From assembly GCA_934747255.1 (NCBI GenBank), contig CAKVGH010000002.1, positions 122,994 to 186,993 of the forward strand: a stretch of 64,000 nucleotides of DNA. The letters run 5' to 3'. This DNA is from an uncultured Clostridia bacterium (lineage in GTDB: Bacteria; Bacillota; Clostridia; Christensenellales; UBA1242). How positions within the stretch are numbered: the stretch's first letter is position 1; every line of letters starts with the position of its first letter. The translations under genes were made by a program, and so were the position numbers. This document shows positions 44,741 through 53,198 of the stretch, one piece after another. The notes beneath the pieces were generated by a model, which was not told the origin of the DNA, did not search any database, and saw only the letters and a program-made list of their open reading frames with translations.

Positions 44741-45904
44741 ATGGAAGAAAAAAAGGTAATAATTATTAGATATTCCGAAATTCATTTGAAAGGCGGAAAT
44801 AGAAATTTTTTTGAAAAGGCACTATTAAAAAATATAAAACTAGCACTTGAAGGCATTGATTGTATATCAAGCCGATTTGCAAGTCGTTTTTTTGTGAGCA
44901 ATTACAACGAAGATGACGAAGACGAAATTGTAAGAAGATTGCAAACTGTTTTTGGTATTTATTCATTGAGCAAAGCCATTCAAATAAAGTCTGACAAGAC
45001 ATTGCTATTTAAGTACTTTGAAGGTTACAAATTAGATGAAAAAACTTTTAAGGTAGACACAACAAGAGCAGACAAATCTTTTCCATTAAAGTCAACTGAA
45101 ATTTCAAGAGAAATAGGCGGAATAATACTGGATAGTAATCCAGAATTAAAAGTAGATTTGCATAACCCAGAAGTTGTTATTTCAATAGATATTAGAGAAA
45201 ATGGCTTTACTTACATCTTTTCAAAAATTATTAAATGTCTTGGCGGTATGCCAGTAGGAACAGCGGGAAAAGGACTTGTGTTGCTTTCTGGCGGTATTGA
45301 TAGTCCAGTATCGGCTTTCAAGGTGTCAAAAAGGGGAATGAATGTTACAGGTATTCATTTTCATAGTTACCCTTACACAAGTGAACAAGCAAAAAACAAA
45401 GTGATTAAACTTGCTCATTTAATAAAACCATATACTCAAATACACAAGTTAATTTGTATTCCTTTTACAAAAATTCAAGAAGAAATTCACAAGCACTGCG
45501 ACCCAGAATTTATGATTACAATAATGCGTAGATTTATGGTTAGGATTGCCGAGAAAGTTGCAAAGATGTACAAATGCCAAGCATTAGTTACTGGCGAATG
45601 TCTAGGACAAGTAGCAAGCCAAACTATTGAAAGTATCACAAGTACAAATAGCGTTGCCGAAACTTTGCCTATTTTAAGGCCACTAATTACTATGGACAAG
45701 GAAGAAATTATTGAAGTTGCACAAAAAATTAACACTTTTGAAACTTCTATTTTGCCTTACGAAGATTGTTGTACCGTATTTTTGCCAAAATTTCCAGTTA
45801 TCAAGCCAAAACTTGATAAAGTAAAGCGGGAAGAAGAAAGATTGGATATTGACTTGCTTGTTAATTATGCAGTAGACAACTTGGAAGAAATCATTATTGA
45901 ATAA
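44741..45904 (+). CDS. thiI: tRNA 4-thiouridine synthase ThiI
   Basis: A 387-residue protein: N-terminal ferredoxin-like and THUMP domain (RYSEIHLKGGNRNFFE), then a PP-loop AMP-forming domain with VLLSGGIDSPVSA and GECLGQVASQT. It has no C-terminal rhodanese domain, like Bacillus ThiI, and so depends on a dedicated cysteine desulfurase, encoded directly upstream. It makes s4U8 in tRNA. Confidence 0.96.
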   Translation: MEEKKVIIIRYSEIHLKGGNRNFFEKALLKNIKLALEGIDCISSRFASRFFVSNYNEDDEDEIVRRLQTVFGIYSLSKAIQIKSDKTLLFKYFEGYKLDEKTFKVDTTRADKSFPLKSTEISREIGGIILDSNPELKVDLHNPEVVISIDIRENGFTYIFSKIIKCLGGMPVGTAGKGLVLLSGGIDSPVSAFKVSKRGMNVTGIHFHSYPYTSEQAKNKVIKLAHLIKPYTQIHKLICIPFTKIQEEIHKHCDPEFMITIMRRFMVRIAEKVAKMYKCQALVTGECLGQVASQTIESITSTNSVAETLPILRPLITMDKEEIIEVAQKINTFETSILPYEDCCTVFLPKFPVIKPKLDKVKREEERLDIDLLVNYAVDNLEEIIIE

Positions 45905-45913
45905 AGGAGAAAT

Positions 45914-46624
45914 ATGTTAGAAGTTAAAAATATCACATATAAAGTTAAAGAAGGCGGAAAAGATAAAGTTATTTTAGATAACATATCTTTTTGCTGTGAA
46001 AAAAATCAAACCATTGTAATCACTGGTCAAAACGGCAGTGGAAAAAGCACATTGCTTAAAATTATTATGGGAATTTTGCCAGCAACAAACGGAAAAATCT
46101 TTTTTGACGGACAAGATATTACAAACTTAACCATTGACCAAAGAGCAAATTTAGGAATGGCTTATTCTTTTCAAACCCCTGTTTGCTTTAAGGGAATAAC
46201 AACTCAAAGATTGCTTGAAATAGCATCTAACTCGCAAGATTTCAACTCTCACTGCGAAAACTTATCAAAACTTGGTCTTTGTGCAAGAAACTATCTTGGC
46301 AGAGAGGTTAATAATAAATTATCAGGCGGAGAGCAAAAGCGAATTGACCTAGCAACCGTAATTTGTCGCAATGCCAAACTAAATCTTTTTGATGAGCCAG
46401 AAGCTGGAATAGACATTTGGAGTTTTGATAATTTAACAAATATATTTAACATAAAAAACTCCACAAATTTGATTGTTAGTCACCAACAAAAGTTAATTGA
46501 AAAAGCAGACAAAATTCTTGTTATGAAGAATGGAAAAATTGAGTATTTTGACAGCACTGATAAAATTTTGCCACGACTTAATTCCAATCAAACTTGTCAA
46601 AAGTTAAGGAGAAAAAATGGATAA
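45914..46624 (+). CDS. smsC: SufC-like ATPase of a minimal SUF (SMS) system
   Basis: A 236-residue ABC ATPase: Walker A GQNGSGKST (about 38-46), signature LSGGEQKR, Walker B LNLFDEPEAGID. The DEPEAGID box and HQQKLIEKADKI end are typical of SufC-like proteins that pair with one SufB/D-like protein in the two-gene SMS system of anaerobes. The final 8 bases overlap the next gene. Confidence 0.87.
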   Translation: MLEVKNITYKVKEGGKDKVILDNISFCCEKNQTIVITGQNGSGKSTLLKIIMGILPATNGKIFFDGQDITNLTIDQRANLGMAYSFQTPVCFKGITTQRLLEIASNSQDFNSHCENLSKLGLCARNYLGREVNNKLSGGEQKRIDLATVICRNAKLNLFDEPEAGIDIWSFDNLTNIFNIKNSTNLIVSHQQKLIEKADKILVMKNGKIEYFDSTDKILPRLNSNQTCQKLRRKNG

Positions 46625-47534
46625 AATTCAAGCAGATTTATTAAAAGAAATTTCCAACCTTGATAAAATGCCACAAGGAGCATACAATTTAAGAGTTGAC
46701 GGAAAAAGTATAGGACGAAACAGCACAGAAGAAATCCAAATTGTACCAAAGCAAGATAAACCCGGTATTGATATTTATATTTCAAAAGCCTGCCAACAAA
46801 AAAGTGTTCATATTCCCGTTCTTCTATCACAAGCAGGCTTAAACGATATGGTATATAACGATTTTCATATCGAAGATGGTGCAGATGTCACAATCGTTGC
46901 TGGTTGCGGAATTTATAATTGTTCCAACAAAACAAGCGAACACGATGGTATTCATACTTTTTATATCGGAAAAAATGCCAAAGTAAAATATATTGAAAAA
47001 CATCTTGGTGTAGGCGAAAATAACAGCAACAGAGTACTTAACCCAACAACAATAGTTTTTATTGATAACGGCGGAAGTATGATTATGGAAACAACACAAA
47101 TTCGTGGAGTATCACAAGCAAATCGAAAAACTGTTTGCACATTAAATGACAACGCAAAACTTGTTATAAACGAAAAAATCCTAACTTCACAAGTGGAAAA
47201 AGCAAAAACTAATTTTAAGGTTACTCTAAAAGGCAAACATTCTAGTGCCGAAATTGTTTCTCGTTCGGTAGCAAAAGATAAGTCAATGCAAACTTTCCAA
47301 AGTGAAATGATAGGCAAAAACGAATGCTATGGCAGGGTTGAATGTGATGGAATTTTGGTAGGCAAATCTCAAATCATATCTGTTCCAAAAATAAAAGCAC
47401 AAAATGTTAATAGTTCACTAACACACGAAGCAACCATTGGTAAAATTGCTGGCGATGAACTAATTAAATTGCAAACATTGGGTCTTACAAAAGAACTTGC
47501 AGAGCAAGAAATTATTAACGGGTTCTTAAAATAA
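46617..47534 (+). CDS. smsB: SufB/SufD-like scaffold of a minimal SUF (SMS) system
   Basis: A 305-residue beta-helix protein of the SufB/SufD family: IHTFYIGKNAKVKYIEKHLG, TQIRGVSQANRKTVCTLN, and EATIGKIAGDELIKLQTLGLTKELAEQEIINGFL at the end. It is shorter than SufB (about 470), as expected for SmsB, which partners SmsC for Fe-S cluster assembly. Start overlaps smsC and uses AAGGAGAAAA within it. No sufS/sufU/sufB/sufD genes accompany it; the desulfurase three genes upstream is the likely sulfur source. Confidence 0.88.
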   Translation: MDKIQADLLKEISNLDKMPQGAYNLRVDGKSIGRNSTEEIQIVPKQDKPGIDIYISKACQQKSVHIPVLLSQAGLNDMVYNDFHIEDGADVTIVAGCGIYNCSNKTSEHDGIHTFYIGKNAKVKYIEKHLGVGENNSNRVLNPTTIVFIDNGGSMIMETTQIRGVSQANRKTVCTLNDNAKLVINEKILTSQVEKAKTNFKVTLKGKHSSAEIVSRSVAKDKSMQTFQSEMIGKNECYGRVECDGILVGKSQIISVPKIKAQNVNSSLTHEATIGKIAGDELIKLQTLGLTKELAEQEIINGFLK

Positions 47535-47572
47535 CTACAAAATTCTAGCAAAAATAAAAGTAATTGAAACTA

Positions 47573-47604
47573 TGTCTTAATTTACAAAAATTAAGGCATT
47601 TTTT
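47573..47604 (+). terminator. Terminator of the nifS-thiI-smsCB operon
   Basis: TGTCTTAATT (47573-47582) pairs with AATTAAGGCA (47589-47598; one G-T pair), followed by T6. Confidence 0.85.
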
Positions 47605-47813
47605 GTCGAATAACTATCAACTAAAAAATTTAGTTTACAAATTATTTGACATTATTATAAAAAAAGGTTAAATTTATTATGTATATAAATACTACAAATT
47701 TTGTTAAAGGCAAAATTTTATATATATTCCAAAAAAATTTTTAATCAGTTATGCAAGAGTTTTCTTGCATTATTGACACATTTTTGGTCTTATAAAAAAG
47801 GGAGAGCAATTAA

Positions 47814-49412
47814 ATGACAAGTATTAAATCAATGCTTGCCACGCTAGAAGTTCCAGTTTGGCTTTCTATCGTTGTTGTAGTTCTTGCTCTTGCTGGCGGA
47901 CTTGTAATGGGCTATTTTGTTGACAAACATTTGACAACAAAAAAGTTAGGAAAAGCTAAAAGTACAGCAAACCGCATTATTGAAGATGCGTACCAAGAAG
48001 TTAAAACAACTAAAAAAGAAGCCTTATTAGAGACTAAGGAAGAAGTTCACAAATTAAAACTCGAAGCAGACGAAGAAATTAGACAACGCCGTTTTGAAGT
48101 TCAAAAAATGGAAGATAGGTTGTCACAAAAAGAAGAGTTTTTAACAAAAAAAGAGGAACAACTAGACAAAAGGCAAGAAATTATTGACGAAACAAAACAA
48201 AAACAAGTCGATAAAGAAAAGGAACTTGAAAAAGAAGAGGAGAACATTAAAACACTTCAAAATCAAGCAAAACAAGAACTCGAAAGAGTTAGTGGCTTAA
48301 CAAAAGAACAAGCCAAAAAAGAACTTATCGCAACCTACGAACAAGAAGCAAAAATTGATGCTGTAAAGTTGGTTAGAGATATTGAAGAAAGAGCGAAGGA
48401 AGAAGCCGAAAAGAAGGCTCGCAACTTGATTACTGGTGCTATTCAAAGATATGCAGCAGACCAAACAAGTGAAGTTACCGTTTCAACAGTGGTTTTACCT
48501 AGTGATGAAATGAAGGGTAGAATTATTGGCAGAGAAGGTAGAAACATTAGAGCATTGGAACAAGCAACAGGTGTTGATTTTATTATTGATGATACACCAG
48601 AAAGCATTGTTATTTCTGGATTTGACCCAGTAAGACGAGAAGTTGCCAGACAAACTCTTGAAAAACTTATTTTAGATGGAAGAATTCACCCTGCAAGAAT
48701 TGAAGAAATGGTTAAAAAAGTTCAACACGAAATTGACCAAACAATTAAAGAAGCAGGTGAAAACACAGCATTTGATGCAAATATTCACGGTATTCACCCA
48801 GAAATATTAAAAGTACTTGGTAGATTAAAGTACAGGACAAGTTATGGTCAAAATGTATTAAAACACTCATTGGAAGTTTGTCATCTTGCAGGTGCACTTG
48901 CAGCAGAACTTGGTGCAGATGTTAAAATTGCAAAGCGTGGCGGATTGCTACACGATATTGGAAAAGCATTAGACCAAGAAATTGAAGGAACTCATGTATC
49001 AATCGGTGTTGACCTTTGCAGAAAGTATCACGAAAGTGAAGAAGTTATTCATTGTATTGAAGCACACCATGGTGGTGTAGAATTTAGGTCTATTGAAGCA
49101 ATGATTGTACAAGCAGCAGATGCAATTTCTAGTGCTAGACCGGGTGCTAGACGAGAAAATCTCGAAAACTATATCAAGAGATTAACCCAGTTGGAAGAAA
49201 TCGCAAATGGCTTTAAGGGTGTAGATAAATCCTATGCTATTCAAGCAGGTAGAGAAGTTCGTATTATCGTTAAACCTGATGAAATTTCCGACCAAGACGC
49301 TGAATTTTTGGCAAGAGATATTGCTAGAAAAATTGAAAATGAAATGCAATATCCTGGACAAATTAAGGTCAATGTTATTAGAGAATGGCGTTCGGTTGAT
49401 TACGCAAAATAG
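47814..49412 (+). CDS. rny: Ribonuclease Y
   Basis: A 532-residue membrane-anchored endoribonuclease: N-terminal helix (about residues 15-38), long charged coiled coil (to about 210), KH domain with GRIIGREGRNIRALE, and HD domain with LLHDIGKALDQE and HHGG. It initiates mRNA decay in Firmicutes. It has a GGGAGAG ribosome site. A hairpin TGCAAGA/TCTTGCA (47752-47770) lies in its leader. Confidence 0.97.
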   Translation: MTSIKSMLATLEVPVWLSIVVVVLALAGGLVMGYFVDKHLTTKKLGKAKSTANRIIEDAYQEVKTTKKEALLETKEEVHKLKLEADEEIRQRRFEVQKMEDRLSQKEEFLTKKEEQLDKRQEIIDETKQKQVDKEKELEKEEENIKTLQNQAKQELERVSGLTKEQAKKELIATYEQEAKIDAVKLVRDIEERAKEEAEKKARNLITGAIQRYAADQTSEVTVSTVVLPSDEMKGRIIGREGRNIRALEQATGVDFIIDDTPESIVISGFDPVRREVARQTLEKLILDGRIHPARIEEMVKKVQHEIDQTIKEAGENTAFDANIHGIHPEILKVLGRLKYRTSYGQNVLKHSLEVCHLAGALAAELGADVKIAKRGGLLHDIGKALDQEIEGTHVSIGVDLCRKYHESEEVIHCIEAHHGGVEFRSIEAMIVQAADAISSARPGARRENLENYIKRLTQLEEIANGFKGVDKSYAIQAGREVRIIVKPDEISDQDAEFLARDIARKIENEMQYPGQIKVNVIREWRSVDYAK

Positions 49413-49422
49413 TTTATTAAAA

Positions 49423-49450
49423 AGGGTAGTTTAATTACTACTCTTTTTTT
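49423..49450 (+). terminator. rny terminator
   Basis: AGGGTAGT (49423-49430), TTAATT loop, ACTACTCT (49437-49444) and a T-tract. Confidence 0.88.
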
Positions 49451-49581
49451 ATTTATATTAGATTTGTTTATACCTTTATATTTGACTAGCACTAAAAAAA
49501 CTTGTTTCAAAAGCAATTTCGACAAACAATAGTAAATATTCATTTTGAAAAAACTTTTATTGCTGATAAAATAATTATGTT

Positions 49582-50148
49582 ATGGAAAAATTAAAACATA
49601 TAGACTTATATACTGATGGTGCTTGTTCACAAAATGGCACTTGGATTGGTGGTTGGGGAGCAGTGTTAATATACGGCGAACACGAAATGCAAATCAGCGG
49701 TTACAAAGAGAATACAACAAACAATCAAATGGAACTTTTAGCGGTAATTGAAGGCTTAAAAAGGCTTAAAGAAAAAGTAGATGTTACCATTTATACAGAT
49801 AGTGCTTATGTGTGCAATGCTTTTACTAATAATTGGCTGGAAAATTGGCAAAATAACGGCTGGAAAACAGCAACGAATAAAGAAGTTCAAAACAAACAAT
49901 TATGGCTGGAATTGTTAGATTTATGTTCCAAACATAATGTTTCTTGGCAAAAAGTAAGAGGTCATTCAACAAATAAATATAACAATCTTTGTGACAAACT
50001 TGCTACAACAGAGATTAAAAATCACACACCGCAACCAGACGAAAATACAAGCGATAATCAAAGTGACTTAATACAAAATGAAAACGCTATGACCGATGAT
50101 AATCGCAAAAATATTTCATTAAGTAATAACAATGACACAAACAAATAG
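49582..50148 (+). CDS. rnhA: Ribonuclease HI
   Basis: A 188-residue RNase H1. The active site DEDD is visible: YTDGACSQNG, QMELLAVIEGL, YTDSAYV, and the terminal CDKLA; the mobile His is in RGHSTNKYN. The last ~45 residues are an Asn/Asp-rich low-complexity tail not usual for the family. It removes RNA from RNA-DNA hybrids. TTTGAA-17-TAAAAT at 49544-49572 puts transcription start at about 49579, 3 bases before the ATG, with no ribosome site. Confidence 0.95.
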   Translation: MEKLKHIDLYTDGACSQNGTWIGGWGAVLIYGEHEMQISGYKENTTNNQMELLAVIEGLKRLKEKVDVTIYTDSAYVCNAFTNNWLENWQNNGWKTATNKEVQNKQLWLELLDLCSKHNVSWQKVRGHSTNKYNNLCDKLATTEIKNHTPQPDENTSDNQSDLIQNENAMTDDNRKNISLSNNNDTNK

Positions 50149-50350
50149 CTTTAACGAAACTAAAATATGAATAAATGCTCAAATAAGTTAAAACTATTAG
50201 CGAATACTTATGTTTGTGATTTTGAAAAAACCGCAATAAATTAAAAAAGACTTATTATAAAAACAATAACATAACAGGCAATATTAAATATTATTAGTCA
50301 ATAAATTTATTTTAATAAATAAAAAAATATTAAAAATTAAAATGGCATAA

Positions 50351-50379
50351 AAAAACACATTAGAAATAATGTGTTTTTT
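50351..50379. terminator. Bidirectional terminator before the ABC operon end
   Basis: AAAAACACATTA (50351-50362), GAAA, TAATGTGTTTTTT (50367-50379). It ends the minus-strand ABC operon and could also end rnhA transcripts. Confidence 0.88.
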
Positions 50380-50385
50380 GTTTAA

Positions 50386-52197
50386 TTATCTAATATCTCG
50401 TTTTTTGAAAACTTCAAATACTAAAACTCCTAGTCCAATTGCAACAACTGCTGTATAAATTAAACTTAACCAATAACTTGCACCAACTGAAACTGGTGAG
50501 TATAGAGCAGATTGCAAGAACCCGCCGTGAGTAGAGATAAATGAGCCACCAAAGTATTTGAATCTGTCAATGTGAGTGAATGGTAAGAATTTTGCAATAG
50601 CACTGCTACCTAAAACTACATTTATAGCGAGTGTTCCAAAATATGTTAAAATTGAAATTGCAACTGATGCTACTTGCGACCTAAATAATAGGGAAATAGC
50701 AAGAGCAAGTAATGCATAAACAACGATTTGTGCAATCAATGTTAAAACCATAATTAAATACATTACAAAAGGTGATACTGCTGATACACTTGTAGCATTA
50801 AAGATTAGTAAAACAGGTGCACTAGCAAAACCATAAGTTATTCCACCGATAAGCAAAGTAGCGATAGCGCTTACCACTGTTAAAATTGTGCCAATTAGTA
50901 GAATCGATAATAACTTTCCGCCCAAAATTTTGCTACGCTTATATGGTCTAATAGCAAGTAATTTCATTGTTCCACTTGATTGTTCGCCAACAATAGTTGT
51001 TGCCGAAATTGCCACAATGTAAATTACAATAATAAACAAACATAGACGCATTGCAAAGAAAGAGAAGTCGTAAGCATTTTCGGTGTAATTTGATGGTTGA
51101 TTCATATTAAAATTGTTAGCGTAGTCAATAGAATAAACACCATTTTTTAGCAAATATTCTAGTTTTACTTGATTTTCGCTATTTTCATAATAATTGAATT
51201 GTTCCAAACCTAAAAACTTTGTTAAGTCATAGCCATTATATTTACTTAACCCATTTGTTCTTATGGCATTCCAAATATAATTGTATGCATTTTCGCAATC
51301 TTCTTTGTATCGTGTAGCAAGGACTTTTAATGTTTCAAGATTTTCTTGACTTGCATTTTTTTCTGGTGAAGTTTTTACACTATCAACAAATCTTGCTATC
51401 TCTTGATACAATCCATTTGCTTGTAAATCTTCGGTGTAGGTTAATCCATCTCTCTTAATACCAAGTCGTTTTTCAACCATTACAATGTATTCTTGCAAAG
51501 TTTTAACATAATCAGCATTTGGAATAAATGGTATTAAACTTTCAACATAATTTGTTAAGGTATCCTTAAACTTGTAGTTTTGTCCAATTTGAGTAATTAT
51601 AAAACTATATTTATCTTCGGTAGTTTCTGCCATATCAAAAGCATCAATACATTTTTGAATAAATGATTTTGTTGATAGGTGTAGATTTGATGTAGTAAGA
51701 ACATGAATTTTTTCCGATGTCAATCGGTTACCGCTATCAATACCAACACTGTTTTGATAGTATGTTAAAAAACTTTCAAAGTCTGCTTTTAATTGATTAT
51801 ACCTATTTTCAAGTTCTGTCAAATACGCAGGGGCTCGTGAACTTTCATAAGCAATTTTTGCAGTTCTAACTCTTTCATAACTTTGTGCTAAACTGCTAAT
51901 GCTTGCAAGTAAATTTTCTCTTATATCATACTCGGTTGAATAATCATCAATCAAATCTTGTGCTTTTATCAAAAATTGGTCGTATGAATTAAAAGTAAAA
52001 ATATTAGATGTAGATTTTAGATAACTATAACTATCCGAAACATTAGTTGCATTTAACTTTACAAAGTCCGCATCTCTGTTGTTTGGAGTATAAATAAAAG
52101 AGCAGAGAGCAAGAACTACAATAAGTAGTCCTGTAACTACAAAAATGCTTGGTTTTAAGAATAATTTTTTTAATTCTGCTTTACAAATCCTAAACAT
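50386..52197 (-). CDS. ABC transporter permease with large extracytoplasmic domain
   Basis: A 603-residue ABC-2-type permease. One membrane helix (about residues 15-35) is followed by a helical extracytoplasmic domain of about 340 residues and then five to six helices (from about 380), including VGEQSSGTMKLLAIRPYKRSKILGGKLLS, the ABC-2 coupling region. The design recalls permeases that export or sense antimicrobial peptides, but no substrate can be inferred. It starts 9 bases after the ATPase gene. Confidence 0.88.
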   Translation of the reverse strand: MFRICKAELKKLFLKPSIFVVTGLLIVVLALCSFIYTPNNRDADFVKLNATNVSDSYSYLKSTSNIFTFNSYDQFLIKAQDLIDDYSTEYDIRENLLASISSLAQSYERVRTAKIAYESSRAPAYLTELENRYNQLKADFESFLTYYQNSVGIDSGNRLTSEKIHVLTTSNLHLSTKSFIQKCIDAFDMAETTEDKYSFIITQIGQNYKFKDTLTNYVESLIPFIPNADYVKTLQEYIVMVEKRLGIKRDGLTYTEDLQANGLYQEIARFVDSVKTSPEKNASQENLETLKVLATRYKEDCENAYNYIWNAIRTNGLSKYNGYDLTKFLGLEQFNYYENSENQVKLEYLLKNGVYSIDYANNFNMNQPSNYTENAYDFSFFAMRLCLFIIVIYIVAISATTIVGEQSSGTMKLLAIRPYKRSKILGGKLLSILLIGTILTVVSAIATLLIGGITYGFASAPVLLIFNATSVSAVSPFVMYLIMVLTLIAQIVVYALLALAISLLFRSQVASVAISILTYFGTLAINVVLGSSAIAKFLPFTHIDRFKYFGGSFISTHGGFLQSALYSPVSVGASYWLSLIYTAVVAIGLGVLVFEVFKKRDIR

Positions 52198-52206
52198 AAT
52201 TTTCTC

Positions 52207-53151
52207 CTATTGAATTTGACCTTTTGATTTTTTATTTTGTAATATCTCTGTAAACACTTCTTCAAGTGATTTTGTTATCGTGCTAATACCAAAAACAGAT
52301 ATACCTTCTCTAACAAGCATTGATGTAACAATAGGCACATCTTTTTCGTTCATATCAAAAATAATAGTATTACCAGCAAGGTAAACAGGGAGTTTGTATT
52401 TAAGCATGATTAGTTTGCCAGCAAAGTTAGGGTAGTCAACTTTAATGCAAAGTTTTTGACTAGAAGCAATACCTTTTTTGATTTGTTCAATAGTTTTAAC
52501 TTCCACCAATTTTCCGCCATCAATAATTCCAACAGTATCGCATAGTTGTTCCATTTCAGAAAGAATATGACTAGAAACCAAAATTGAAATTTTCTTTTGA
52601 GCAGAAAGATTTTTCAAAAAAGAACGCATTTCCTTAATGCCGTTTGGGTCAAGACCATTTGTTGGCTCATCTAAAATCAATAATTTTGGGTTGTTAAGCA
52701 ATGCTTGTGCAATACCAACTCTTTGTTTCATACCAAGAGAGTAGGTTCTAACTTTGTCATAAATTCGCTTTTCCATACCAACTAGCGAAACAACTTCTCT
52801 AATTTTCTCTTTTGTTACATTTGGGTAGAGTGAAGCATAAAACTTCAAGTTATCCATACCTGACATATAAGAGTAGAGTTCTGGGTTTTCGATAATTCCA
52901 CCAACATTAGAAATTGCTTTTTCAAAATCTTTTGCTATGTTTTTACCGCATATAAAAACTGAACCAGTTGTTGGTTTTGCAAGCCCAGTAATCATTCTAA
53001 TTATAGTTGTTTTACCAGCACCATTTGGACCAATTAAACCAAAAATTTCCCCTTCAAATACTTGAAAGGAAACATTGTCAACAGCAACTCTATCGCCATA
53101 TTTTTTTGTTAAATTTGATACATCTAAAACAATATTTGCCAAAGTTTTCAC
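52207..53151 (-). CDS. ABC transporter ATP-binding protein
   Basis: A 314-residue ATPase of the BcrA/CcmA-like export family: Walker A GPNGAGKTT, Q-loop region IIENPELYSYMSG, signature YSLGMKQRVG, Walker B LLILDEPTNGLDP, H-loop SSHILSE. A C-terminal extension of about 90 residues follows the core, common in the bacitracin-type exporters. Pairs with the downstream permease. It follows the membrane PadR gene after 47 bases. Confidence 0.93.
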   Translation of the reverse strand: MKTLANIVLDVSNLTKKYGDRVAVDNVSFQVFEGEIFGLIGPNGAGKTTIIRMITGLAKPTTGSVFICGKNIAKDFEKAISNVGGIIENPELYSYMSGMDNLKFYASLYPNVTKEKIREVVSLVGMEKRIYDKVRTYSLGMKQRVGIAQALLNNPKLLILDEPTNGLDPNGIKEMRSFLKNLSAQKKISILVSSHILSEMEQLCDTVGIIDGGKLVEVKTIEQIKKGIASSQKLCIKVDYPNFAGKLIMLKYKLPVYLAGNTIIFDMNEKDVPIVTSMLVREGISVFGISTITKSLEEVFTEILQNKKSKGQIQ

Positions 53152-53198
53152 CCCTTTTTATATTTTAATATAACATTTATAATCTTACCTTGTAAAGT

